Positions 18,971 to 30,245 of a DNA stretch of 64,000 nucleotides are shown one piece after another; position 1 is the first letter of the stretch; every line of letters starts with the position of its first letter. This DNA comes from Saccharomycodes ludwigii (taxonomy: Eukaryota > Ascomycota > Saccharomycetes > Saccharomycodales > Saccharomycodaceae). Where the stretch lies: positions 372,001 through 436,000 of the forward strand of contig NC_060203.1 in the NCBI RefSeq assembly GCF_020623625.1. The letters run 5' to 3'. Made by a program: the position numbers and the translations under genes. The notes under the pieces are model-generated. The model ran no database searches. It was not told where the DNA came from and worked only from the letters and a program-made list of their open reading frames with translations.

Positions 18971-21900
18971 ATGTCATCCGAGCCCCTAATTCAATATGTA
19001 TTAACCGCTAGGTTTGATAATAAATACGGACCAATGCTAGAACATGAATTTCCTCAAACTGTTACTGGACTATCTGAAAAAGATAAAGCAAGAATAGCAA
19101 GTATTATGATACCTAGTGGTTCTGAAAATAATATTGATAAGCCAGATTTCAGTGTTTTTTTATTATACAAGAATTCAAAAAATAGTACCTTGAAAATAAT
19201 ACCGTCTATATATTCCGTTTCTTCCAATACTCCTCCAACCAATAACGGCAATGGTATTTATGGTCAGAACGATGAACCCGTTTTCTTCCTAAATGCCGTT
19301 TGTTCTAAAAGAGATCCAAGCAATGAAAGAGGGTCCACAATCAAAGCCATTTCCATCGGTACCAAATCTAAATTTTTCTATGTTTTAAAACCACTGCTTT
19401 TTATTGCTTTAATATTTTATCTGGATCAGAAAGGAACAGAGGATCAATGGAATTTATTATCTGAATTTTCCGGCTTATTGAATACTTTGGATTTGAGCAT
19501 ATTGAAAAAATTCCATTCAAACATCATATTACAAAAGTTGTGTAAGAATAACATAATCTATTCAAAGAAAATATTTAATGATGATAATAAGTTAAGTTTA
19601 ATAAGATATGTCTTGAATAAAAATCAGCAAGAACACAACGCAGTTAACGAAGTTTCCAATGCTAATTTTATGAACGATGAAATTTTTAGTCATCGTAATG
19701 ATAAAGATTTTTCCATTCCAGCTTTTGATAAAAATGGTAACAGTATTGCATTTATTTCACATTTCATTCAATATAACATAAAACCAACTAACACTTATTA
19801 TTTACCACCTGAATTTTTCAAAGTACCTATGCTATTTGATTTAATTAGGCTGGAAGAAAATTGGATTCAACCAGAGAAAAGTACAGTGTCCCCAATGGTT
19901 TGGTATTTTATGGATAAATTGTTAAATTGTTTACCAAAGTTGAGCTATAATATTGATAGAGACAATACTACTAATAGAGCTACAGATGCTTTAAGTGGAA
20001 CTAACAATTACAATAACTATAACATAAAAATATTAATATATTCCAGTTTTAAAACCAAAAACTTTATCAGTCAATTTGTTATTTTAATATCAAATTTGGT
20101 TTCTAGCTTTAATGTAAATAATTTGCCTTATTTCCAAAAACACAAGTTTTTAATTATTCCATATCTAGACGTCTCCATGCTGGATTTGTTTGACACTAGT
20201 ACCACTGATAAACTGAAATTCAGCATTATAGGGTGTTCCAATCCACTTATAAAAGAAATAAGACATGATTATTCTCATAAACTATGGAATGTGTTTTTTG
20301 ATATGGACACCTGTGAACTAGAAATGATAGATACTAATGGTTCTGTGGTTAATAAGCTTTACAATAGCATGATCAATAATCATAGTTTTAAGCGGAATCA
20401 CAACATTACTAACAAGAAAGATAAAAACAATATTAATAATAGTACTGTACGAAGCAATGTTAATAATAAGGAATATACTAAAAGACATAAACTGAAGAAA
20501 ATGGTATCATTAAAAGCTTACAAGAACACTAGTGAAAATTCATCTTTATTAAATGAACCAACCTTTACCGACCACACTATTACAAATGCTAATACTAATG
20601 TCCACACTACTATCACTACCGATAATCATAATAGTAGCATAAAACCTAACATTATAACTAAAACTATCACAAATGTCACTAGTGATTCTGGCTCAATGTT
20701 TTCTAGAGATACTAGACATTCCCTTGAGACATCTGTTTCAACTGACAGTCAAATTTTACCAAGTCAAATGCTTCATTTAATGACAAAATGCTTAGAAACA
20801 AAAGAAGTGAATTGGCTAAGATTTGTTGATTTATTGAGAAGAATCCACCTAAAACAATTGTTGGAACTTATCGAAACGACTCCAATTTCTTTAAACAACA
20901 ATTTACAAGATGAATACATCTCCCATTATAAAGACTTTATACTTTTTCCAAACTTTTTCCAGCATATTAGAATCAGATTATTAGAGAACATCAGATTTAC
21001 CGAATTGAAATCTAATTTACTATTTAAAGTTTTGAAGAAGCCAAGCGATTTTGAAAACCTGGATACAACAGTTTTATTAGAGCAAATATTGGATTCAACT
21101 AGTACTATCTATAAGGAAATTTATCAGTCAGATACTAAAACAAGCAGACTAGTGGAACTGTTGTTGTGCTATCCTAAAAATAAACCATTAAGTATTTTAA
21201 CCAGATTATTTTCCCTAAAAGTTGTTGAAAATGATATTGAAAAAAATCTTGATCGTCCTCTACCCCCATTACCTGTCAACTCTTCATCCCCACAGCATTT
21301 CCCCACAGAAAGTGTAGTTGGTATAGAAAATACCCCTTTTAGCAAAGATCCTGTCCTGATATCTACTCAACCGGTTGTTGATAAACATCTCAATGTTAGC
21401 AATAAAGGATATACATCTAAAAAATCCTTGTTAAAAAGAAATAGTGTTTCTTTATCTCGATTTTTTAACAAGCCTTTTGCTTTCCAAAAAGACCAAGAAG
21501 AACTCAACGCTCCACATAATTTAAATGATTTTTCGTCACCACCGACAATTATAGAAGAAAATATTTCAGTTTCTCCAATTGAACCAACATCGCCTTTACC
21601 TTCAATTTTCCATAAATGCAATACTGCCATGCACAATAAGAATATTAATGATTCAAACATAATTAGAAAAATTAAGAAGATTGTTTTGAAAATCATAATG
21701 AGTATTGATGCAATCCCATTTGGCAAACTTTATTTAGATTCAACAATGATACCAAAACACAAGTTATTATACAAAGAAGAAACAGAAGCGCTATTTAATA
21801 AAAGCATAATCAATTCTCCAAGTTCTATTCAGATTGGTGAAATTGTGAACAACTATACGTATGATAACAGAGACTTTTTGATATTTAACAATGAGCATAC

Positions 21901-22336
21901 ACAATTACTGGAAAAAAGTACTACGGCTAAAGAACATGAAAAGTTTAGAAACACTTTCCAGCATATGCTTATAACAGAAGTTCAGGAAAATGATGACAAT
22001 GATGATGATGATGAGGAAGAGGAAGAAGAAGAGGAAAGAGAATACAATTACAATGAAGATGGAAAAGAACAAAATGATTTAAAGTTAGGGCAAATTACAA
22101 TTGATTCTAATAGTATTTGTACTGTTAACACTGATACTTATTCTTCTGGTAAGACCAAGGATAACATCGAAGAAGTTTCCTCAGTTAATACACAAGAGTC
22201 TAAACGTTCAGTTTTATCTTCTGGTAAGGGTAAAATGAAGTTGCTACAAGCTTTCAATGAAATGTCTGATAAAACAAAAAAGAGCAACGAGGCAATTGAA
22301 AAAAGCTTTAGAAAATATACCAAAAGAAATAATTGA
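18971..22336 (+). CDS. AFI1: AFI1, Arf3-interacting polarity protein (DENN-like)
   Basis: Large protein of 1121 residues (about 893 in S. cerevisiae) whose conserved N-terminus (MSSEPLIQYVLTARFDNKYG, then PMLEHEFPQTVTGLSEKDKA) is the Arf3-docking domain of Afi1. The fold belongs to the DENN/longin-like group, with the hydrophobic stretch FYVLKPLLFIALIFYLDQKG and a later DENN-like part at about residues 270-480. In S. cerevisiae it recruits the small GTPase Arf3/Arf6 to polarity sites. Low-complexity regions are Asn/Thr-rich at about 490-580, Pro/Ser-rich at about 760-880, and an Asp/Glu run near 1010-1025 coded by GAT/GAA repeats. Ortholog of YOR129C, adjacent to ADE2 (YOR128C) as in S. cerevisiae. 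The end is basic (SFRKYTKRNN). Confidence 0.9.
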   Translation: MSSEPLIQYVLTARFDNKYGPMLEHEFPQTVTGLSEKDKARIASIMIPSGSENNIDKPDFSVFLLYKNSKNSTLKIIPSIYSVSSNTPPTNNGNGIYGQNDEPVFFLNAVCSKRDPSNERGSTIKAISIGTKSKFFYVLKPLLFIALIFYLDQKGTEDQWNLLSEFSGLLNTLDLSILKKFHSNIILQKLCKNNIIYSKKIFNDDNKLSLIRYVLNKNQQEHNAVNEVSNANFMNDEIFSHRNDKDFSIPAFDKNGNSIAFISHFIQYNIKPTNTYYLPPEFFKVPMLFDLIRLEENWIQPEKSTVSPMVWYFMDKLLNCLPKLSYNIDRDNTTNRATDALSGTNNYNNYNIKILIYSSFKTKNFISQFVILISNLVSSFNVNNLPYFQKHKFLIIPYLDVSMLDLFDTSTTDKLKFSIIGCSNPLIKEIRHDYSHKLWNVFFDMDTCELEMIDTNGSVVNKLYNSMINNHSFKRNHNITNKKDKNNINNSTVRSNVNNKEYTKRHKLKKMVSLKAYKNTSENSSLLNEPTFTDHTITNANTNVHTTITTDNHNSSIKPNIITKTITNVTSDSGSMFSRDTRHSLETSVSTDSQILPSQMLHLMTKCLETKEVNWLRFVDLLRRIHLKQLLELIETTPISLNNNLQDEYISHYKDFILFPNFFQHIRIRLLENIRFTELKSNLLFKVLKKPSDFENLDTTVLLEQILDSTSTIYKEIYQSDTKTSRLVELLLCYPKNKPLSILTRLFSLKVVENDIEKNLDRPLPPLPVNSSSPQHFPTESVVGIENTPFSKDPVLISTQPVVDKHLNVSNKGYTSKKSLLKRNSVSLSRFFNKPFAFQKDQEELNAPHNLNDFSSPPTIIEENISVSPIEPTSPLPSIFHKCNTAMHNKNINDSNIIRKIKKIVLKIIMSIDAIPFGKLYLDSTMIPKHKLLYKEETEALFNKSIINSPSSIQIGEIVNNYTYDNRDFLIFNNEHTQLLEKSTTAKEHEKFRNTFQHMLITEVQENDDNDDDDEEEEEEEEREYNYNEDGKEQNDLKLGQITIDSNSICTVNTDTYSSGKTKDNIEEVSSVNTQESKRSVLSSGKGKMKLLQAFNEMSDKTKKSNEAIEKSFRKYTKRNN

Positions 22337-22473
22337 TATATTGAAATTTATTTCTAATTTGCCTTCAATTTTACTGCTTATGCATATCTTATTTTTATAC
22401 TTAGACTTACTCTATATTTTTATGTAATTGGATATTTATACAACTTTAATATTGGTGAGATTATTCCCTAAAT

Positions 22474-22505
<32 letters not shown>

Positions 22506-23011
22506 CTTACTTGTTTTTGCTTGGAGTGATAATGTCGAAGTCTGGGTTGAAATATTCTAATCTAATCATGAATAATGACAGCTTCAGAAAATACTCGTGA
22601 TTAAAAAAAAAAAAAAAAAAAAGGGAAAAAAAAATATTAAAGTACGATTTGTGGTTAGTCCGTTGTGTTATGGACTTATTAAAACTTTTTTTTTTTTTTT
22701 TTAAAAAAAAGAAGTCAAAAATAATAATAAAAATAAAAATTAAATAATTTATACTATAAGTTAAACATATCGATGATTTTATTTTTATTTAATTTTAATA
22801 TAATTTGATATAATTTAAAACCGTTCTTGAAAAAAAAAAAAAAAAAAGAAAAATTTCATTTATATATAAAAACAAGATTAGTTTTATTGAAATAATTACA
22901 CACATACACACACACACATATATATATATATTCACAAAATTAGTTAGAAAATCCCAATCAGACAAAAGGAAAAATCACTACAGATAAAACACAAAAAAAA
23001 AAAAAAAAAAA
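22337..23011. other. Intergenic: AFI1 3' flank and ADE2 promoter
   Basis: 675 bp with no ORF. It contains a 26-T run near 22480-22505, paired A and T runs (about 22604-22622 and 22686-22702), a CA/TA dinucleotide patch at 22902-22930, and a 19-A tract directly against the ADE2 ATG. I did not find the Bas1/Gcn4 TGACTC that S. cerevisiae ADE promoters carry. Confidence 0.5.
22993..23011 (+). promoter_or_regulatory. Poly(A) leader abutting the ADE2 start codon
   Basis: Nineteen consecutive A residues end exactly at the ADE2 ATG, so the mRNA leader would end in oligo(A). Oligo(A) 5' leaders can bind Pab1 in yeast; effects on initiation are inferred. Confidence 0.5.
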
Positions 23012-24709
23012 ATGGATTCAAGAACAATTGGTATTTTAGGAGGTGGCCAATTAGGTCGTATGATCGTCGAGGCAGCCAATAGATTAAATATTAAAACTGT
23101 TATTTTAGACGCACCAAACTCCCCAGCTAAACAAATCAATGCAACTGTTCAGCATATTGATGGTTCTTTTGCTGTACCTGCAGATATAGAAAAAATCGCC
23201 AAATTATGCGATGTTTTAACCGTTGAAATCGAACATGTAAACGTTCCAACATTAAAAAAATTGGCTAAGGAAAATCCAAATTTGAAAATTTATCCCTCAC
23301 CAGAAACTATTGAATTAATACAAGATAAGTACACTCAAAAGCTACATCTAATTAAAAATGGAATCTCAGTCGCCCAAAGTGTAGACATTCCAGAAGCAAA
23401 TGAACAAAGTTTGTGTGAAGTTGGGGAAAAATTGGGTTTCCCATATGTATTAAAATCTAGAACCCTAGCTTATGATGGCAGAGGTAACTTTGTTGTTGAA
23501 AAAAAGGAAAGTATCCCAGACGCTTTAGAAGCTCTAGCTAATAGACCATTATATGCCGAAAAGTTTGCTCCATTTGTTAAGGAGTTGGCTGTTATGATTG
23601 TTCGTTCAATTGATGGTACAGTGTATTCCTACCCTACTGTAGAAACCATTCACCAAGATAATATTTGCCACTTGTGTTACGCCCCAGCTAGGGTTCCTGA
23701 TACTATCCAATTGAAAGCTCAAATACTAGCTGAATCAGCCATTAAAAGTTTCCCAGGTTGCGGTATTTTTGGTGTTGAAATGTTTTATTTGGAAGATGGT
23801 GAATTGCTAATCAATGAAATTGCACCAAGACCACACAATTCAGGACATTATACTATTGATGCTTGTGTTACTTCTCAATTTGAAGCTCATGTTCGTGCCG
23901 TCTTGGATTTGCCTATGCCAAATAACTTTACTTCATTTTCTACTTCAAATACTAACGCTATTATGTTAAATGTTTTGGGCGATCAAAATATCAAAAATAA
24001 GGAACTAGAAACCTGTAAACGTGCTTTGGAAACTCCTGGGGCTAGTGTATATTTATATGGGAAAGAATCAAGACCAAAGAGAAAGTTAGGTCATATAAAC
24101 ATTATTGGTAGTTCTATGGACGAATGTGAACGTCGTCTAGAATACATTTTGAATGAAAAACCTTTGCCTGTACCAAACACTAGTACAACGACAAAACCAT
24201 TAGTTGGTGTCATTATGGGTTCCGATTCAGATTTACCAGTGATGAATGCAGCTTGTAATATTTTAAAAAATTTTGAGGTTCCATTTGAAGTTACCATTGT
24301 TTCAGCTCATAGAACACCTCATAGAATGAGCAAGTATGCCATCCAAGCTTCCCAACGTGGCATAAAAGTAATAATTGCCGGTGCTGGAGGTGCTGCTCAC
24401 CTACCTGGTATGGTTGCTGCTATGACCCCTTTACCTGTTATTGGTGTTCCAGTTAAAGGTTCTTCGTTGGATGGTGTTGATTCTTTGCATTCTATAGTGC
24501 AAATGCCAAGAGGTATTCCAGTTGCCACAGTTGCTATAAATAATAGTACTAATGCTGCTTTATTGGCTATTAGAATTTTAGGCTGTTCTGATAATAAATT
24601 GTTCAACAAAATGAGCCAGTTTTTGTTAAAACAGGAGGAAGAAGTCTTAGAGAAAGCCGCCAAGTTAGAAACTATTGGTTATCAAGAATATCTAGATTCT
24701 ATGAAATAA
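23012..24709 (+). CDS. ADE2: ADE2, phosphoribosylaminoimidazole carboxylase (PurK-PurE fusion)
   Basis: Bifunctional enzyme of de novo purine synthesis that converts AIR to CAIR; loss gives the classic red pigment in yeast. It has 565 residues (571 in S. cerevisiae). The N-terminal PurK-like ATP-grasp part begins with the nucleotide motif [12 protein letters not shown] and includes [10 protein letters not shown] and the metal/ATP residues in [13 protein letters not shown] (about 270-282). The C-terminal PurE-like mutase part (from about 395) has [22 protein letters not shown] and the [11 protein letters not shown] loop. All active-site motifs are intact. Ortholog of YOR128C. Confidence 0.98.
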   Translation: MDSRTIGILGGGQLGRMIVEAANRLNIKTVILDAPNSPAKQINATVQHIDGSFAVPADIEKIAKLCDVLTVEIEHVNVPTLKKLAKENPNLKIYPSPETIELIQDKYTQKLHLIKNGISVAQSVDIPEANEQSLCEVGEKLGFPYVLKSRTLAYDGRGNFVVEKKESIPDALEALANRPLYAEKFAPFVKELAVMIVRSIDGTVYSYPTVETIHQDNICHLCYAPARVPDTIQLKAQILAESAIKSFPGCGIFGVEMFYLEDGELLINEIAPRPHNSGHYTIDACVTSQFEAHVRAVLDLPMPNNFTSFSTSNTNAIMLNVLGDQNIKNKELETCKRALETPGASVYLYGKESRPKRKLGHINIIGSSMDECERRLEYILNEKPLPVPNTSTTTKPLVGVIMGSDSDLPVMNAACNILKNFEVPFEVTIVSAHRTPHRMSKYAIQASQRGIKVIIAGAGGAAHLPGMVAAMTPLPVIGVPVKGSSLDGVDSLHSIVQMPRGIPVATVAINNSTNAALLAIRILGCSDNKLFNKMSQFLLKQEEEVLEKAAKLETIGYQEYLDSMK

Positions 24710-24831
24710 AAATTTAGTGAACTATTATTATTACTAATATTATTATTTATCTTTATAATTATGTACAGTAGTTTATACGAATTCCTATTAAGCTTTTTTG
24801 TGCATCTATTATTTTTAAAACCAAAAATATT

Positions 24832-24864
<33 letters not shown>

Positions 24865-24880
24865 CAAAAAAAAAAAAAAT

Positions 24881-27800
24881 TCATAATAAATATTGATCCC
24901 TTTCATTAATTAATTGAACTGCAGTGGCATCATATTCTTGAATCACATTCTCGTTAAAGTATTCTTCTAAATAATGCCATGAACTTTGTTCTCTACTATA
25001 ATGTAAAAATTGATCAATTGTTACTTTATTCATGTCAACCACAACAGAGTCAATATTACTATGATTTTGACGTTCCTCACTTCTGACTACAAAAGTTATG
25101 GTATTCTCCTCTGAGTCATAAACTAACTTGTACTTTCTTGTTAATTCAATAAATGCAGTTCGTAATTCACGCATAATCAACGCTAATAGATCAAAAATAA
25201 CACACGGGTATTGTTTCCAGCAAAATGGCTCATTTTCAATATTGTTATCCTCAATAATTGGACTTAATAAAAGTTTTTTACCGGAAAAAGTCTCGCCCAA
25301 TTGAATAATCCAAATTGTTTCAACAATATTTAGGAATTCAAAAAGTCTCAAAGTTAATCCAGTATTTGATGGTAGCGTAGGGATATTCCTAGAAAAAGTA
25401 AGTGTATTACATATTAAAGACCAAATTTTAGCAGAAAAACTGGATGCATCAATCAAAATAAATTCTGAAGTTTCTTTGATTAAAGTAGCATTACACAAAA
25501 GCACAACATTGTACAATAAATTATCAATCTTTTTTTTTTTTATTTTCATTGAACCAATTTTAATAAAAAGTATAATATAGCATGCTGGGGTAAATTTATA
25601 TGAATCCTTAAAAAATTTTGCAATTCTGGGATCATCATCATCTTCAATGGCAAATAATTCATTAAAGCTAACGGGTGAATAGAATGTTGTTGGATCTACA
25701 GTATCCAAAGAATTTAAAAAAAGTTGACTTTCAAACGCATCGTCACTAAATGGAGCTGGCATTCCAGCTGGAATATAATTATCAGAAAAATCTAATGTTT
25801 CCTTTAGAAGGTCTGGATCAAATATTTTGAATTTCACTGCTAGAACAGTACTAATAGATTTGGCTCTCCATAATAATCTCAAGTTTTCCTGATTGTTCTG
25901 AATCATTTCTTTCGTAGCAATTTTCAAAACGTCCCCAAACAAGTCAGATTGCAAAGTCTTGGCTAGAGAACTTACTTTGACTAATTTTTCTAATTTCCCA
26001 GATAGAGACAACAAAAGAGGTTTCTTTAACTGCAGATTTATTGGAAATTGATTGGCACCGACAGTCAAGGATAAATGAAAATCCAATGAATAATAAAACA
26101 ATATTAGAGTTTGAATAGCAGTTTGTGTATCTAAATTTTCCCAAAATTCTTCGCAGTAACCAATAGAAATCTCAAAATGATCAGTTTTGAATACCATACC
26201 AGTATGTTGTGCGCTGGCCTCTTTGAATGCAAATGGATAAGTTATTAATATGAATGCATGTAATAATGAGGCATGTTTTTTCAAGTTTAAGTACTCAAAA
26301 AATAACTTTTTAGGTGGCAAAATCCTGATATATGAATGTATATATTTATAATACAAATCAATAGTTTTCACTAGGTGCTCCCACTTCGGCAAATGATAAT
26401 ATTCCAAAATTTCATCAGAAATTCTGTACAAACTTAAAACATCATTCATATTTAGTATTTTTTTATTACCAGTATAGAAATCCACAGTTGAAGTTACATC
26501 CTTATCATATTTTTTAGATATGTTTGTATCCAATCTTTTACCGCCATTTGAGTCTGAACAAGTGCCCAAATCCAACGGGAAAGTTGGTAGTTTAACCTTT
26601 GAACTAAATATTTTGTAACTATTTTCTTCAGTGACATTGATGTTGTCCCTTCGAGAACAGAGTTCTTTAACTGAAAAAACTCTCCTAGAAGATTGTTTAA
26701 AATTCGAATTGGTAGCTTTTTTGTGGTTCTCAATAGTGCCAGTAGTAGTGTTAGAGGAAATGGTCGTTGCTTCCCTAGTTTTATCAACGGTATTATTGGG
26801 TAATTTATTTTTCTCATCCAAATTAGTATTTATACTTGAAGTATTACTCCTATTAAGAGAAATGGTAGTATGGTTTTTATTTTCAACCTCTATATCTGTA
26901 GGAGTTTTCTGTAACTCTTTGTTTTCTTTTGTTTTTGAATTTTTATTTTCAACAGAATCACATGTTGATCTTTGCGCAGAAGTTAATGTTACAGTTTTGC
27001 TAGTATTATTTAGGTTAACTTCGTTTTCATTTGTAACATTGACAAAACTAACATCATAATTATTAACTTTGCCTTTATTTTTAGCATCTAGCACAACAAC
27101 ATCTTCAGAAGCACCATTAAACGTAGTGGTATTAACACTTGTCATATTAGAATTAGGATTGTTCAAATTATCAAGGTTATTAAACGAATCAAAGGATTCT
27201 TTGTTTCTAACTTTAATATTACTGTTTTCGATATCGGTTTTATGTTCATTATTATCCAAAATATCTATAAAACAAGGTCTATTATTGTTAACTTTGTTAA
27301 AACTTTTATTTTTATCATCAACTTTCATTGGATGTAAAAAAGGTTTGTCACTTTCATGAGAGATAGCTGGTTGTTTATAAGGTGTATTATGATCGTAAAA
27401 GTCTTTTGAGAGTAAATATGTGCCATTAGATAATGAATTTAATTGTTGCTGTGGTTGTCGCTGTGGTTGTTGCTGTGGTTGTTGCTGTGGTTGTTTTTCG
27501 GTCTGTTCACACGTAATTTTCGTCTCCTGTTCTTGTTGATTAGATTGGCTTCTATAATCGTAACTGTTATCCCTTAAATTGGCTGCATTACCATCAGAAC
27601 CCTGAGTAACTATAGATCCTATTTCAAGTTGCTGTGATGTTGGTCTATTAAATCTGGCACCATACCATGAGTCGTTACCGAATTGTGGTGATGAAGAGTT
27701 GGGATGAGAATCAAAATTATTGGTATTAAAATCAGAAGATCCATGAAGAGTGTAGGGTGGCGGAGTTCCGAGATTAGGATCGTAATCATAATGTGATGGT

Positions 27801-28350
27801 GGACCAAAATGAGGGCCAGGAAGACCAGGGGGGCCAGGAAGACCATGAGGACCATGAGGACCATGAGGACCATAAGGACCATGAAAACCATGAAAACCAT
27901 GAGGACCACGAGGACCATGAGGACCATGCGGACCATGAAAACCATGAGGACCATGCGGACCATGAAAACCATGAGGACCATGAAAACCACGAGGACCATG
28001 ATGACCATGATGACCATGAGGACCATGAGGACCATGCGGACCATGAAAACCACGAGGACCATGAAAACCACGAGGACCATGCGGACCATGAGGACCATGC
28101 GGACCATGAGGACCATGAGGACCATGACGATGGTGATGTGGTGGGCCAAAATGACAATCATGATGAGGTCGACAATGATGAAAGTGATTATCTGATGGGC
28201 CAAACGACAAATGCGGAATAGTATTATCATAACGTGGTGACATGCCGTTATGAGGTTGTGAAGGCGATAATTGCGGTAAACTGTTATTATATACTGAGGG
28301 TATTGTACTATAAAGGCTAGTACTGTTATTATTAGTGTTAACAGAAGCGA

Positions 28351-28393
<43 letters not shown>

Positions 28394-29248
28394 GTTATTA
28401 ATAGAAATATTACTGGAAGCATTCATAGCATATTCGTTTTTCCCCCCTAAATCAGCAGAATAAGTTGTTTTTGCTTCCGTTACAGGCATTTTTAGAATAT
28501 TTAAATTCGCAGAGTTCTCACTACTAGCAGTAGCAAATGAAGAAGATAGAGAGAAAGGAGCAGCGGTATTATTATTACTGACAATATTACTGTATTTTTC
28601 TTTGACATAACTGCTATCGCTGTAAATATTACTAGAAATACTGTTATTATAGTTAGCATCATAGGAAGGACCACATTTTGAGATTGAAGTATAATTAGCA
28701 TTCCCACTATTATTATTATATTCATAATTTAAACCAGTATTAACGTTATTGGAAAAACAATTACCTGTAGAAGCAGATATATTATTATTCGGAGCCTGAT
28801 TAAATTCATGCTGATTATATGTTTTTATTGAATTTTGAGTATCAGTATCATATTTTCTCTTTTTTTTCGGTAAAGTGGTATTTTTCGCACTATCATCGTT
28901 ATTCGTCTTATCAAGTTTCTTTGTCCTTGGCCTCCTACCACCTCTTTTACTGGGGACATATTCACACACCTCACCGGTCATCAAACAATTGGAACAAACT
29001 ACGAGTGGTTGATTTTTATTGACATTGCTCCCATTTTGCATTAAAGTTTTTGCTTCGCCATCACATTTAATTTTTCTTTGTCTGCAATTCAAACACGCTC
29101 TTTTAGCTACTTTGCGCTTTTCATCTGTAGACATATGCTTAGGGTTATCAGGTATTTGTAGAGGCGGACTAACGGTAGCAGTTATGGATGCTATATCTGT
29201 TTTTGCTAACGCCCTATGGTTATTTTCATTATTACCATAAACATTCAT
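24881..29248 (-). CDS. Large Zn2Cys6 transcription factor with collagen-like repeat
   Basis: A 1455-residue fungal binuclear-zinc regulator that I cannot match to a named S. cerevisiae gene. The zinc cluster is C52-x2-C55-x6-C62-x22-C85-x2-C88-x6-C95 (KRACLNCRQRKIKCDG, then VVCSNCLMTGEVCEYVPSKR), followed by a basic RGGRRPRTKK. The 22-residue gap between Cys 3 and Cys 4 is far longer than the usual 5-12. Residues about 290-310 are poly-Asn (AAT repeat), residues about 370-480 are some 36 Gly-every-third triplets (HGP, RGF and PGP types), and near 590-610 there is a Gln/Pro-rich stretch. From about residue 985 the sequence becomes ordered, with Leu-rich helices like the fungal-specific regulatory domain (for example IPAGMPAPFSDDAFESQLF). 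It sits between ADE2 and SDH6, where S. cerevisiae has no such gene. Confidence 0.88.
27800..28135. repeat. GC-rich 9-bp minisatellite coding Gly-Pro-His/Arg triplets
   Basis: A tandem array of a 9-bp unit (GGACCATGA and variants GGACCATGC, GGACCACGA, AAACCATGA on the plus strand), about 36 copies, inside the Zn2Cys6 gene. Unit length is a multiple of three, so copy-number change keeps the frame. It is the longest GC-rich tract in the window. Confidence 0.9.
28350..28394. repeat. (ATT)n microsatellite coding poly-Asn in the Zn2Cys6 gene
   Basis: About 14 pure ATT/AAT triplets within a slightly longer interrupted run, read as AAT (Asn) on the minus strand. Confidence 0.85.
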
Positions 29249-30245
29249 CTTTATATATGTTGCTAATTTCCACTTTTACTGATTATTGTTTTTAGCATTT
29301 ATTTTTCATTTCCCTTCCTTTTTCCTTTTGTTTGGTAAGTAAAGTCTTGGTATTAGTTTGTTTTTACTTTTTTTTTTTTTTCTTTTTTCTTTTTTCCATT
29401 TTCTTTTTTCCATTTTCTTCAAAAAAAATAAAAAGAAAATCTTTTTCTAGATTAACGCCATGAAATATTAGGAAAAGAGAGAAGAGGAGAAAAGGAGAAT
29501 AACAAAAACAATAATAGCAATCTAGTGGGAATAAAAAAGAATAAAGTATTAAACCCCGAGGATGTTGAGTAGAAATAATACGTTTTAACTGTATGGTAAT
29601 ATTTACAAATAGAAATAGAAATATTCGTTGTAAAATTTAATGATTATTTTAAAATTATTATCTCAATTTCATACATACTAAATATTCAAATGCCGAGAAG
29701 GTTACGTATGCGTTGGAATTAATTACACCATACACGGAGATAAAGAATAAAAATAAGTTGAGCAATTAAAAATCATGGCTATGCAAATTTATTGCTACGG
29801 TTTATTAAGACAAGCAAGCAAAAGTACGCCGTTGTGTGCATGTGTAATCATTTGTCAAAAAAAGGTAAAAATAGAAAAAAAAAAAAAAGAAATAAATAAA
29901 CTATAGTGGACATCCGAGTTGCTAAACCGGACCTACCTCGGAAATAGTATATTTATTAAATATAATTACAAAAATCAATACGGGAAAGTGTTAACCATCT
30001 GTGCATAAAAGTACCTTTTGACTTGTTCAAATACTACTTTTTTGTTTTTTTTTTTGGTCTCTTTGTTGTTTTTTGAGGGGGGGGGGGGGATCAAAAGCTG
30101 TTTTCATCTTGGGAAAAAAAAAAAATGAAAAAAAAAAAAAAAAAAAAAATTAAATCAAACTAAATTAAATTAAATCGTACATTGCGACCTAACAGTATCA
30201 AGAGCAATTAAAAAACAAAATACAACAAAGAATCAGTATCGCCTA
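29249..30245. other. Intergenic: divergent Zn2Cys6 regulator/SDH6 promoter
   Basis: 997 bp with no ORF. It holds T and A runs (29367-29380, 29875-29888, 30130-30149), a 13-G run at 30077-30089, and an inverted repeat CCGAG-N18-CTCGG at 29914-29941 around a central AACCGGACC. The CGG-rich patch is a candidate site for a Zn2Cys6 protein, possibly the neighbouring gene product itself. Confidence 0.5.
29914..29941. promoter_or_regulatory. CGG-rich inverted repeat in the Zn2Cys6 regulator promoter
   Basis: CCGAG and CTCGG arms flank 18 bp that contain a further CCGG. The position between the regulator and SDH6 suggests a zinc-cluster binding site; the factor is unknown. Confidence 0.25.

Noticed and set aside
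27793-28221. Long plus-strand open frames opposite the collagen-like repeat (HEDHEDHADHEN-type peptide)
   Set aside because: They are mirror translations of the 9-bp repeat, whose unit length keeps all frames open. The minus-strand gene explains the region.
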